Source: Jaapia argillacea MUCL 33604
Taxonomy: Eukaryota > Basidiomycota > Agaricomycetes > Jaapiales > Jaapiaceae
Direction of reading: 5' to 3'
Length of the DNA: 64,000 bases
Assembly (NCBI GenBank): GCA_000697665.1
Contig: KL197711.1
Location: forward strand, 430,221-494,220
The notes beneath the pieces were generated by a model that saw nothing but the letters and a program-made list of their open reading frames with translations, ran no database searches and was not told where the DNA came from. The translations under genes were made by a program, and so were the position numbers. Within the stretch, counting starts at the first letter, position 1, and every line of letters begins with the position of its first letter. This document shows, in pieces, positions 26,586 through 36,794 of the stretch.

Positions 26586-27313
26586 ATGTCCTCACCCACT
26601 CAGCCCGACGACATCGTGGAGGGCGATACACCAGTAGATGGCCCAACACGACCGCAGGCTGCGGACGCGCAGAAAAAGAAGGAACCAGCAGAGTTGGTCA
26701 GACATCCTGGCAAATCGGTGTTCCCTGTCTCCCGAGTGCAAAAGATTCTCAAAGCCGACAGGGTAAATGCACTCTTCCACGCATCACTCAGTATACTCAA
26801 TAGTGCGCGCGCGCAGGACCTACCGACGGTATCGAAGGAGGCCGTTTTCCTCATCTCATTGGCCACGGAAGAGTTCATCAAGCGACTTAGTCAAGCCAGC
26901 CACAACGCCGCCGCTCGACGAAATCGAACGACAGTAACACAAGAGGATATCGGTATGCTTCCTCAAATCGACCTCCCTTTTTCGACCCTTGACACCATGA
27001 AATAGCTGGCGTTGTCGAGAGGGTAGATGAATTCCAATTTCTGGACGGTAAGTCTTATGGCGCCACTATGCCTTGCAAGATCTCATTGCGTCCTTTAGAT
27101 ATAATCTTGCCACCTAAAAAGATGAAGTCCACTTCCCGCCATAAGCCTAAAGCACTCCAACAAGCGGAAGAGCAGCCAAAGGCAGCACCGACGATGTTGG
27201 ACCATTTGTTCGTGAACACGAAACAGAGTGGCCTTTCTGAGGATGATTCACAAGCGGTTGTAATGAACGAAGACGGGACGATGTCCCTTGTCGATTCCCA
27301 ACCTCTCTCATAG
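26586..27313 (+). CDS. Histone-fold protein, Dpb3/Dls1 (POLE4/CHRAC15) type
   Basis: This is a CBF/NF-Y-like histone-fold protein. Three exons join as '...TVTQEDI' | 'AGVVERVDEFQFLD' | 'IILPPKKMKS...'. The fold spans about residues 45-135: 'FPVSRVQKILKADRV', 'SKEAVFLISLATEEFIKRL', 'ARRNRTTVTQEDIAGVVERV', 'EFQFLDDII'. Relatives with the 'FPxxRVKKIxKxD' and 'DxxxxV...FLxDII' pattern are the POLE4/Dpb3 subunit of DNA polymerase epsilon and the CHRAC15/Dls1 subunit of ISWI remodelling complexes. Sequence alone does not separate the two, and in yeast a Dpb3-like module serves both. A basic linker and an acidic tail ending '...LVDSQPLS' follow. The NF-YC subunit of the CCAAT-binding complex is a less likely alternative. 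Confidence 0.75.
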
Positions 27314-27378
27314 CCACTTCCCGCCTTCTCGCATGTCACCCTGTCCCTCGCAGCAGCATATTTGGCATCTCTCATGCA

Positions 27379-28170
27379 TTACAGTAGAGCCCGTATCTTT
27401 CTCACCAATTCGCCTCCCTCCTCTTGATCTAATTCCTCCCGAGCTTCAAATTCCATCCTGTGCATCTCGCTTCGCGAGAGGGGAGCCTGCCTCCCGTGTT
27501 TCAGACTGGGATACGGAGAAATTTTTGCCGTGGACTCGAATGTCGGCGCTGGGATGATGTGATAGTGGACCTATAAACACTGGGTTCGTCACGACAGATG
27601 GACAAGAAGGAGGACTGTCAACTCGCATGAGGGACTGCTTGGGCATATTCTTGGTTACAAACCACGTTCAGCGCAGTATTGTTCATGGCTTCGCCATTCG
27701 ATGGGTCAGACCCGACCGTGCAGGATAGAAATACAAGGGGCGTACCCTTTGTCAAGGCATGTGCAACCTTTGTTATAGCCTCTCCCAAAGCCGCCGCAAG
27801 GTCAGCGGGCAACTCGGATAGTCGAGGGCAATGAGTCTTCGGACATGCATGGTTACTCGGCAATTCAGTGTGACGTGGAATGCATACCTTTGGGACAACC
27901 AGGGTATGGCCTTGGCGAAGTGGGAGAATATCTAAGGGGGGGAAAGATCAGCTGGGAAGGGACATTCGACGACCAAGGGTCTTGACCTAGGAATGCGACA
28001 ACTTTGTCATTCTCATAAACTCGAAAGGCATCTCCGTCTCCACGTATGATACGACAGAAAGGACATTCTGGATGGTCCTCCCAGGATGGGTGAGGTGTTC
28101 GGCCTTTGTGTTGGTCAATAATAAAGGAAGTCATCTTCCGAGCCTTGCTCAAATCCGAGCGCTTTGACAT
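27379..28170 (-). CDS. HIT-family nucleotide hydrolase (histidine triad)
   Basis: This is a histidine-triad protein of the Hint/HIT-like branch, expected to hydrolyse a nucleotide monophosphate ester or a dinucleotide. The start at 28170 gives 'MSKRSDLSKARKMTSFIID'. The core follows, with a zinc-type 'CPFCRIIRGDGDAFRVYEND' pair, then 'ILPLRQGHTLVVPK', and at the end of the fold the active-site triad 'HVHYHIIPAP' (about 27570). An insertion between the two core halves carries Cys and His residues ('HACPKTHCPRL'). The C-terminal extension is charged ('EFEAREELDQEEGGELVRKI'), with the stop at 27379. Three or four exons. The second Met (about residue 13) is an alternative start. The substrate cannot be inferred. 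The gene is convergent with the histone-fold gene, only 65 bp away. Confidence 0.85.
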
Positions 28171-28272
28171 TGCGCAATCTGCTGTTGTCCCTCACCCTCA
28201 CGCTGCATTATAAGCGCCCTTGCAGTTCCCTAGACTTTGTCTAGTCCTCGCTATCCCTAGCCATAGCCCTCG

Positions 28273-29500
28273 ATGTCCAGAGGCGACCGAGTCCAAACGA
28301 ACGGTAACCTCTCTCGTTCAATGCGGGATAACTACACGGAACTCGGCGTGGATGACGTGCGTCCCCGGTTCACTCTTGCGATCCTCGCATCCTGATTCTC
28401 CCCGTTCACAATCAAATGCAAAGTACTACAAGACAGTCGGAGCGACCTACCGAAATCCTCACTTTCCCGGCGTTAGGCAATGCATGTTCCTCTGGCTCAA
28501 CAAGTCAGTTGATTTTCTTGGTCTCAGACTCGGAACTCCTCCCTAAAGCTGAATCACAGGTGGTGGCAAATGGAGCAATCCAATATCGACCCTGAGGTTG
28601 TAACCCTCTTCGACATGGCGTGTGGTAAGAGTTCCATTTCCATCACCTTTGTACCTACTTAGCCTCGGTGTTTAGGCAGGTGAATTATCTCCCTAAGCTG
28701 CACAATCATCCGCTCAAGAGTGCTGGACAGCGGTGAAGCCACACTCTGTTTCATTGAATGGTGGCAGATGGGGAAAAACCTCTTCCATCAAGCAAACGAT
28801 CCAGCCCAACAATCAGACAAGGATGTTATCCCGCGGTTTCCCAAACGTAACCCTCATCTAGCGTCCCCCCCGGCGTTGAATATTGAACTAGTACCAGTAC
28901 CACGAATCGTAGCGTCAGACCCTGTTGGTTCCATTCGTCACTCGTATTTCTCTAGTGCTGATATTCAAAAGTACACAGTGCAGGCCTTCAGTGACCGCAC
29001 CTCGCTTCCCTGTTCTCCTCTGTCCTTTCGAGATATAGCGGCTGGTGATCTCCCCACAACAATCTCTAAAGTCCCTGGTCTCGAAGTCAAATCTTCATCC
29101 CCAACCCTTGGTGACACCCGCACGTTTTTTCTTGAAATGATAGTGTGTTCGTTCGCCTTACATCTGGTGCCGAACCCCTCTGAACTGTTCGCACTGTTGT
29201 GGGAGTTGAGCACAAAGGCGAGGTGGATGGTGGTCTTGGCTCCTCACAAGAAACCAGAGGTACCTTCCCTTGCGTCCACGGGCCTGACACTTGAAGTGAC
29301 GCTCGGCAAATTTCAGATTAAGGAAGGATGGGGTTGGATCAAATGGAACGTCGATACTTGGGCTGAATGCCCAATGTCGGAGAGCAAAGGGGAGTTTTTG
29401 CGAGATCGGTGAGTGATTTGTTCTCCTCGACGTTTGGTGGCTGACTCACTCCACGGGTAGGGTACACTGTCGCGTATACCGGAGTGTTCATCGGTCATGA
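28273..29500 (+). CDS. Putative SAM-dependent methyltransferase, fungal family of unknown substrate
   Basis: Exons give 'MSRGDRVQTNGNLSRSMRDN', then 'YYKTVGATYRNPHFPGVRQC', then 'WWQMEQSNIDPEVVTLFDMA' followed by 'CG', then 'SGEATLCFIEWWQMGKNL'. Later come 'RTFFLEMIVCSFALHLVPN' and 'FALLWELSTKARWMVVLAPH'. A class I Rossmann methyltransferase reading is supported by the glycine-containing acidic turn after a hydrophobic strand, by the late motif 'VVCSFALHLV', and by an ensuing 'MVVLAPHKKPE' strand. The protein ends 'RVHCRVYRSVHRS' at 29500. The splice through motif I is uncertain: either one 96-bp intron (28625-28720) or two introns around a 4-base micro-exon. Both keep the frame but give different residues at the cofactor loop. 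The substrate is unknown. Confidence 0.65.
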
Positions 29501-29605
29501 TAGGAGGAGCTTCCAGCTGTGTTTTGACTTCCAGAATCCCCCCCTCCCCCTATGGATACGGGTAAGGATTGAGCGGTTGTCACGGATGAATCATTCGTGT
29601 GTACT

Positions 29606-30826
29606 CTATTTGCTGAAACAACTCCTGGCCAACCAACCTGCTATGCTAGCGACTGCTGCCGTAGTTGCAATAATTTTAGCAATGTCTCTATCTGTCCGCG
29701 TGGAAACTTGTTCCACAGAAACCACGACGGAATCCTCTTCGACTGGTGTATGAGCCGGCACCGTCTCCTCTTCCATCTCCGGTAATGTGATTGCGAGTGG
29801 GTAGACAGCAGTGGTCCTCTCCGCAATCTCCGATAAATAGTTCTCCTGCTTCTCGAAATGCTTCGCCAAATTCAACATTCCACCCTCGATCATGTTCCGG
29901 TTTTCTTCGCTCAGCTCCTCAATCTTCCTCTCGAATGTTTGGGCCAACCTCCGTCGTTTCCAAGGTTCAACCACCACAATCGCCAAAATGAACACCACCA
30001 AGTTAAGTCCCAACGCAGCAAGGGAGCCGTACGTGGATGTGCTGCGAATCTTGTCTGACCACACTTGTTCTTCGTGGTATCGAGCCAGAATGGATCGCAT
30101 GAGCTCGCTAAACTCCCGTTCTACTTCATCATCCGCACGGATGGCCTCTGCCTTTGCCCGAGCCTCTGTCTGTTCATAGAGATGGTCTTGCCGTACGAGG
30201 GTGGTAAATCGGCTGACGTCTTGGTCCGTCCAAGTAGACTTTCGCTGGAGTAAATCATTCACCTCCCGTTGTGAATTGGCCCTCTGGATGACGGCTTCGT
30301 CATATGCCTTCTTGGCTTCTCGAGCACCCTGTCTCGCAACTGAGATCTGAGCCTCTACAAATCTATGAGTAGTCGTTTTCCATCGAAGACAAGACCCCTG
30401 CGCACCTTGGTCAACGACCCGTCTCTTCAGAGCCTCAATCTCATCATAACCCGTCACCTTGTTAAGGTGGAATCCCAACTGAGAGAACCTCGTCTTCGCG
30501 GAAGCAGAAAATTCGTCCGCTCGTTTTCTGATCACGATCGCAGCGTTTTCGGACCAGTCGCGAAGCCGATCCTTGGCCATGGCGAGTGTGAAGGCATTGT
30601 TGAGGTCGTCTTGTTCCGTGGAGCCGGTAATGGGCGGAGGAGCTTGGGAGACAGATTCGGGTGGAGGCGTAGGTGGATCAGAGTCGGGGCGCTGAGTGGC
30701 ATCGATGTTCGAGGGCCGTATCGAATCCCTGTGCTTCGAGGAAGAGACGAATTGACGGGCGAGAAGCGATCGCGAGGAGAAAGACGAAGCAGATCCTAGC
30801 ACTTTAGCCCTTGCATACTGGTGCAT
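29606..30826 (-). CDS. MDM33: Mitochondrial inner-membrane morphology protein Mdm33/She9
   Basis: She9/Mdm33 is a mitochondrial inner-membrane protein needed for normal mitochondrial shape and thought to promote inner-membrane fission. The start 'MHQYARAKVLGSASSFSSRS' is rich in Arg, Ser and Ala with no acids, as in a matrix presequence. A long coiled coil follows ('AKKAYDEAVIQRANSQREVN', 'LLQRKSTWTDQDVSRFTTLV'). Next come the first membrane span ('YGSLAALGLNLVVFILAIVV'), a second coiled coil and a C-terminal span ('IIATTAAVASIAGWLA'). The reading is open without interruption, but the family pattern shows that 51 bases in the middle (around 30360-30415; GTGCGC...TTGTAG) are an intron of length divisible by three. 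Removing it restores 'RRVVDQEAQISVARQGAREA'. The gene is convergent with the methyltransferase-like gene. Confidence 0.9.
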   Translation of the reverse strand: MHQYARAKVLGSASSFSSRSLLARQFVSSSKHRDSIRPSNIDATQRPDSDPPTPPPESVSQAPPPITGSTEQDDLNNAFTLAMAKDRLRDWSENAAIVIRKRADEFSASAKTRFSQLGFHLNKVTGYDEIEALKRRVVDQGAQGSCLRWKTTTHRFVEAQISVARQGAREAKKAYDEAVIQRANSQREVNDLLQRKSTWTDQDVSRFTTLVRQDHLYEQTEARAKAEAIRADDEVEREFSELMRSILARYHEEQVWSDKIRSTSTYGSLAALGLNLVVFILAIVVVEPWKRRRLAQTFERKIEELSEENRNMIEGGMLNLAKHFEKQENYLSEIAERTTAVYPLAITLPEMEEETVPAHTPVEEDSVVVSVEQVSTRTDRDIAKIIATTAAVASIAGWLARSCFSK

Positions 30827-31139
30827 GGCGAGGACACAAGACAGAAAACTCGGCTCAGCTCGGATTATTTAGTTTGATGAGAACCTTTGGTGCCAACAGT
30901 GGCCAACTTCCACGAAAACTTTGCGGTTGTGGAATCCATCCTCGAGGCGAGGGACATCATCAAAATCTATCGCATGGACGGCGTGTTGCCGAAGAGGATG
31001 AAATATATACACAGTGCGCTGGTGATGAGTCGAGACGACGAAACTGGGTCCAACCCTTACTCTCTACTAATTATCGCCCAAGAGAAAAGGTCGAGCGTGA
31101 CGAGACATGAATAGAAAAGAAAGTGGACAGAGTGCCCTC
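30827..31139. other. Intergenic region 5' of MDM33
   Basis: About 310 bp between two minus-strand genes. A 75-codon plus-strand open frame (30887-31114) overlaps it but shows no domain, start context or splice partner, so I do not call it. Confidence 0.5.
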
Positions 31140-33517
31140 TCAGCTCCAGACATCCAACATCAACCGCGATCGCTCCTTCAGCAGCTTAACCTCTGCTGCA
31201 CCCTCAACCTCCGCTGTTCCTCCCTTGGCCTCTCCCAAGATCCTGCACAACGTCTCCTCCACCTGTTTGCTCATGGCCTTGGCGTCGCCACAGACGTAAA
31301 CGTAGCCCTTGCCAGTCAGGATCATGTCAGCGATATTCTTGCGATCCTCCCAAATCAAATCCTGGACGTAAATCTTGCCACCGTCGGGTTTGTATGGAGG
31401 CTCACGAGAGAAGGCGCAGTGAATCTTGAACTTGCCCTTGAGCTCGCTTTCGTACTGTGGCCATTCGTCCTGGTACAAAAAGTCCTCGGTCGATTTGCGG
31501 CAGCCATAGAACAACGAGATGCGACCCCAGTCTGCGAGAGCATCAGGGCCATTCTTGTCAATACTGCGACGAGCCAGAGCAACACGTTCTTGAACGAAGC
31601 CACGGAATGGCGCGACACCCTACGCAGAGAAGATTTGTCAGATTCTGAGGAAGAGGAAAATGCAGAGAAACTTACGGTTCCCGGACCGACCATGATAACG
31701 GGAGTTTTGGGATTCGTGGGCAACCGGAAAGTTGAGCGCCTGACATGTACGGGGACCTTGTAGGTCTTCCCTTCCTTGTGTGCCCCACGAGGACCCTCGA
31801 TGGAATAATTGGGGGTGATGACGCCAGGTTCTCCTAGACCTGAAGGTTCGCTGATGAGAGGCTCGTCTTCGGAATTGTGGGCGAGTTTGACGTTCATTAG
31901 GAAATTCGATCCAATGCCATAAATCCATCGCTCTGGAACGTGAGGGTTATGGACGGACTGATATCGCAGGACAACAGCGGTGACATGAATAGAGCCGGGA
32001 TGGAGCTTGGGGCTGGAGGAGATGGAGTAGTACCGGGGCTGAAGGCGGGGAATGTTGGAGATGACAATGTCGAAAGGAATTGACCATGGAGTGGTGTTTG
32101 CCGTGGTGGGGGTGGCCTTTAAATCATTGCCAGCAGCAAGCTGCAACACCTCGCCAAGTTTTAGACAACCATCTGCTACCACCTTGGCGTATTCCTCCTT
32201 GTTGGTGTTCAAGTTCTTCAAAAATGCCTCTGCTGCGGGTGAGGGCGCGAACTTTGAAAGAACACCGAGGATTTGACGACCCGCGAGGGCGCTGATATCG
32301 ATATAGTGGCGTAAAACGGTTGCATAGGTAGTCGGCACCGGGAAGGGAACTTTGGCAAGGGCCGGGTCGAGTGATTCGATACCAATGACGGCGTCTTTCT
32401 TGTCAAAGAGACCCAGGGCACAGAGAAGCCGATCGACTTCAGTAAGGGGATTCGATGGCCAGACTCCGACATGATCACCGTGTTGATAAGTGATGCCTGA
32501 TCCTTCAATGTTGAGCTCGATGTGGACACAATTGCGGTCGGCGCCCTTTTCGAATAACTCGCGGGCGACGGCGATGGGGGCGGGATAAGGGTTCTTTGCG
32601 TCATGAATGCCTTTGGTCTTGGTCAAAGCGCGTGCCGAAAGTTCGCCTGAGGACGATTGTCACTACAACGGATCTTTGAAAAGCAAGGTTGAGCTCACCA
32701 AGGTAGACCTTTTCCTCTGGATGTTCGTCTAATACTGTAACGACAAAGTCGGGAGTATCACCGCCCTGTCCTTCCTCGACGTTCATATCCTTTGCCAAAG
32801 CGTCCCACATGGCGTCCTTCCAAGCCAGGTAGTCCTCCTCCATACTCCTATCGTCGTCACCCTCACCCCTCTCTCCAATCCTGACGGCACCCATCTCGGT
32901 CAACTCCTGATCTACAATCCTCGCAATGGCATTGTAATGCTCATAAGTCCTGTTGCCAAGACCGAAAACGACGTATTTGAGGCCCTCGAGTTTATGTTCA
33001 CCGTTACTAAACTCGAAAGACTTGTCCTTCAAGTTCTCCATGAGAGTGACTGAGTTATCGGTGGGCTCACCCTCTCCGTAGGTGGCCATGACGAAAATGA
33101 CGGCACAATCTTCGGGGACTTGATCGAGGTTCTCGAAATCGTACTCTTCGGGATCACATACGAGAGACGTCAAGCCAAACTTTGACTTTGCCTCTTTGGC
33201 GATACGGATCGCGTACTCTTCAGCGGTACCCGTTTGTGAACCATAAAAGATGACCAGTCGTTTTTTCTGCAAAAAGCGAGCGAGAACGTCATGAGAACAA
33301 GCGCCGACGATTGACTATCGGGTCTACGCACCCCTTCCTTCATCTTTGCGACAAAATCACGGGGATTACCATGACCGTTGGCGCCTTTCGAGGCGGAGGG
33401 GACGGCGACGGACTTGGGTTTTGCAGCGGCAAAGATTTGGTCCTTGAAGAGGTAGAGGGCTGCGAGGACTACGCCGAGGCCGAGGATGGCGGCGTCCGAA
33501 GACGACGAGATTGCCAT
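31140..33517 (-). CDS. CPR1: NADPH-cytochrome P450 reductase
   Basis: This is an ER-anchored diflavin reductase that passes electrons from NADPH through FAD and FMN to cytochromes P450, for example in sterol and xenobiotic metabolism. The N-terminus has a single hydrophobic anchor ('SSSDAAILGLGVVLAALYLF'). The FMN domain follows ('VIFYGSQTGTAEEYAIRIA', 'VMATYGEGEPTDNSVTLMEN', 'VVFGLGNRTYEHYNAIA'). Then come the linking/FAD region ('YQHGDHVGVWPSNPL', 'PRLQPRYYSISSSPKLHPGS') and the NADPH domain ('VGPGTGVAPFRGFVQERVA', 'LFYGCRKSTEDFLYQDEW', 'YVYVCGDAKAMSKQVEETL'). The end '...SRLMLDVWS' carries the conserved penultimate Trp that stacks on FAD. Three introns, each with clear GT...AG ends and in-frame joins. 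The start is fixed by the membrane anchor at 33517. Assignment certain. Confidence 0.97.
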
Positions 33518-34026
33518 GGAGGGCGCTACGTGGGCGGCGTAGACAAGGAGGACAAGGAGATAAAGTTAAAAAAGAGGGCGAGACAAAAGGGAGGAAGGAC
33601 GAAAAGGAGTTGACGTGGCAGGAGGAGAGGGGTAAAATGGACTGATGGAGGACTTTTGAAGAAATGAGTGGTGCTATTCCCTCGCCACCTCCACCGCCTA
33701 CCCGAACGGCGGGTTCCGTCCCCATCATCAAATCACAATTACGTTCAGCCCACTCTAACAATTGCATTTCTAATGTTCTTGTTATTCGTTCGGTATTATA
33801 GTGGATCATGTATCAATCGGTATATAGAAATAGTAGAGCATGAAGCTACCACGCCCCTCGGGGAACACTCGACAAACGGACCAAGTCAACAGAAAAGGGT
33901 GAGCAACAACTGCGCTGCCGCTGGGGTCGGATGCAGCAAAGTCCACAACTGCCATCCACCTTGTCAAATCAATCGTCTCATCCACTCGTGACCCAGCTGC
34001 ATGGACCCACAGGCGCTCAGGAAGGA
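33518..34026. promoter_or_regulatory. P450 reductase promoter region
   Basis: About 500 bp lie 5' of the reductase and 3' of the SET-domain gene. There is a purine-rich block directly upstream of the reductase start (33520-33640, GAGGAC/AAGG runs on the plus strand) and AT-richer sequence near 33780-33840. No gene seen. Confidence 0.4.
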
Positions 34027-35796
34027 TCATCGGATAGTATACTGGGCTTTTGGTCCTCCAACAACCATCTTCGCCCTACTCCCCCAAGCGCGGTGAGACT
34101 GCGGGTTCGCAACTACACCTTTCATCTCTGCGACCTGTTCGCTATCTCTACCGAGATCAAACGAATACCACCGTTCGGCCAACTTGGCCCATTCCGTCAG
34201 AGCTTTGGCACTAGAAGGAAAGAATACGAATGAATGAGCATCACGACAATTCGACAACACGACGAGGGAAAGTAACTCACTCGGAATGAGCAGCAGCAAC
34301 CCAAACGGCATCAGCCGCCAACCGTCCCCGCTCACTCCAATATCCCTCATCTTCACCAATATCCCAAATCTCCTTGGCGATCCTGATAGCTTCCTCACCA
34401 CTGACATCACCCCTCTCCCAGCTCTCGAACCTCTTCAACAACCCCGCCATCCGCTCCAACCTCTTGTCTGAAGCGAGCGAATCTTTGGCTGGGAGTGAAC
34501 AGACGTGGCAAGAGCATGTAAATGCATAATGAGATTGCAAGAGTTCCTGACGTTCTCGACGAGACTTTTTGGTGTCCATGTAGGGAGTTAAAAGCTCTTC
34601 TCCGGCTTTGATATCGCGAAGGGCTACGACGACGAGGACACCCTCTCGTTCTCGCCAACTATAAACGGAATTGAAAGCACTCGAACATGCGTGGTTGAGG
34701 CGAGCCATACGGGGGAACAAGCCGACTTGGTTGGAACCGGCTGCGACGGCATTGGTTTGGAAAATGGCGAGGGCGATTGAGGAGGCCGAGGTGGAAGGCG
34801 ATGGGGGAAGGTTGACGTAGGAGAGGTTGTAAAAGGCGTCGCGGGATTGGAGAGGAAGGGACGAGATGGCTTCGTGTATTAGGATTGCGGGGTTTGTTGA
34901 TACTGGGAACGTGGTTAGCTGAAAGTCAGGGTGAGAGTGGGGAACGTACTCTGGTTCGGGACGAGGATCAGAGGCACTTCTCGGATTAGTTCTTCTCCTT
35001 GCTGTAACGCAGATCAATCAATCATCGAACGAACGCAGACGCATATACACACCTGTATGTCTCTCGTGGCGACCAAGCCCTTGCCCCTCCCGACAAGCTC
35101 AACGACCTGGAATGGCGCCGTCCCCTCGTATCCTAAATCAACAACCTCGCCATAGTTCCTACCAAACCCCGCACCGCCTCGACTTTGAGTCTTTAGCTTT
35201 AACCAATCCGAAGTCTTCAAGTCCGAATAAGTGGACTTGAGCAATGAACGAGAAGGTCCCCAAATGCCTGATGGGTATGCATCGTAGAGAAAGTAGCAGA
35301 TTGCAAAGATGACGATTGCGTAGGCAAGAGAAGGACCTGCGGGGCGAGAGTGGTCGTATGGAGGTTCTTCTTTGCGCTGGGAAAAGGGAAAACGCACGAA
35401 TTCGGAGACGAATAAAAGGCATGAGTATGTTGTGATGACGAGAAAGGTAGGAACGGCAAAGCCGGGAGAAAGATAAGAAGGTTTACTGACGGGAGTCGGC
35501 GTGACGGAACTAGTGCCAGCATGCGCATCTGGTCCGAGGTTGCTCTTCTTCCTGAAGGCGCCGCTGGGTGATGCAGCTGGTTTGTTGTGTTCTGTGGCTC
35601 GGCGTCTGTCTGGGGTCATGTGTGCAATTATGGCAGGGCGCAGCAGGGAGGAAGACGACATGCGATTTCTCGGTGTTTGGATTAGTGATAGAAAGATACT
35701 GGTATGGGAGGTCAAAGGAAGGACGTCGGAGGAAAAGAGTGGAAGACTATGGGAATTCGAGCCAGGTATAAAGTGATGCCAGCTGTAACTGCCCAA
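34027..35796 (-). CDS. SET-domain protein with N-terminal membrane segments
   Basis: The N-terminal region has two hydrophobic segments, 'FLVITTYSCLLFVSEFV' and 'SLAYAIVIFAICYFLYDAY' (about residues 110-180). Then come 'VELVGRGKGLVATRDI' and 'QGEELIREVPLILVPNQ', which match the start of a SET domain. A helical insert follows ('ISSLPLQSRDAFYNLSYVN'), then the SET core 'LFPRMARLNHACSSAFNSVY', 'VVVALRDIKAGEELLTPYMD' and post-SET-like cysteines ('YAFTCSCHVCSLP'). The last exon starts 'DAKALTEWAKLAERWYSF' and ends '...GPKAQYTIR' at 34027. SET proteins are lysine methyltransferases, and the NHxC and Y-x-D residues are present. Two membrane spans on a SET protein suggest an organelle-membrane location, which is inference. 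Met46 (about 35661) is a plausible alternative start. The substrate is unknown. Confidence 0.8.
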
Positions 35797-35916
35797 CGGG
35801 TTGGATTTTTTACTCCTCGGAAGTTTCGATCACCGCTCGCTTCGTTTAGCCTCCGTCCGCCAACAGGCTTGCTCGTACCACCTTAGTTATTGCGTTTTCA
35901 CATTTGGTGTGATCAG

Positions 35917-36576
35917 ATGGCGGGTAAGTTTGATTTGAATGGAGGTGATGGGAGTGAAATGGCAGACGAGTCTCCATGGGCCGATGAGGGCGATGGGGTT
36001 GGATATGGGTCGAACCCAGACGTTGAATGGGCAAAACTTTCGAATGATTTCACCAATGTGAGCCCACTCTGGTCGCTCGCATCAATCAGCTGCAAGCGAT
36101 GACGATAATGTCAGGCTGGGTATCGCGAAGGGATCACTGCTGGAAAAGAGGCATCGTTACAGGAGGGATTTGATGCAGGATATGCTCAAACTGGCGCGCC
36201 TCTTGGGCGGGATATTGGGTTGATGAGGGGAACGGTTGCGGGATTGCTCTCATATGTTTCGCTGGTCTCACAAGGACAAGACGAGCTGGTTGCAGAGATT
36301 CGCGACATTTCAAACCAACTGGCGAATATACGGTTCTCGGATATTGCACCGAGGGATATGGAAGCTGAACAACATGCACTGGAGCACTTGGAGAGTACAG
36401 GTGAAGCGGTGGATGAGAATGAAGAATTGGAGGGCAAACGGAGGATGGAGGAGTTGGAGGATATGCTGGGATCACTAGGAAGGGGAGGCGTGAAGAGAGC
36501 GGGGATAGAGGATGTGAAGAGGTTGAAGGAAAGGCTGGACAGTCTCTGTGCGAGGCTGGAGGTGAGCTGCGGTTGA
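35917..36576 (+). CDS. YAE1: Yae1, adaptor for Fe-S cluster insertion into the ABC protein Rli1
   Basis: Yae1 with Lto1 recruits the cytosolic iron-sulfur assembly machinery to Rli1/ABCE1, a ribosome recycling factor. Two exons give 200 residues. Exon 1 (35917-36057) encodes the acidic 'MAGKFDLNGGDGSEMADESP' and ends 'LSNDFTN'. A 57-bp intron follows. Exon 2 begins with the diagnostic deca-GX3 repeat: 'AGYREGITAGKEASLQEG', 'FDAGYAQTGAPLGRDIGLM', 'RGTVAGLLSYV'. The rest is helical and charged, ending '...CARLEVSCG' at 36576. I chose the ATG at 35917 because it precedes a conserved-style acidic start and an open frame with no better Met. The gene is divergent from the SET gene with a very short gap (about 120 bp, or 255 if the SET start is its second Met). 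Confidence 0.88.
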
Positions 36577-36794
36577 GAGACATGGAGCATTCACGTTGTG
36601 ATTTCGATGGATTTCAGCAAAATTTCAGTGTATTTACCGTATTGTAACGTTGTTTTAAATATACTACTCCAAAACAGGAATATCGTGGTTAGGGTTTATT
36701 TTACAGACTTCTCGCCACGTCAGTTCCAGCGTAATTAGCAGATAAATAGAAGTTAAAGTGGACACAGCCAGCACACACTGGATTCCATTCCGCC

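Noticed and set aside
30887-31114. 75-codon plus-strand open frame
   Set aside because: Lies in the promoter of MDM33, has no recognisable domain or splice partner.
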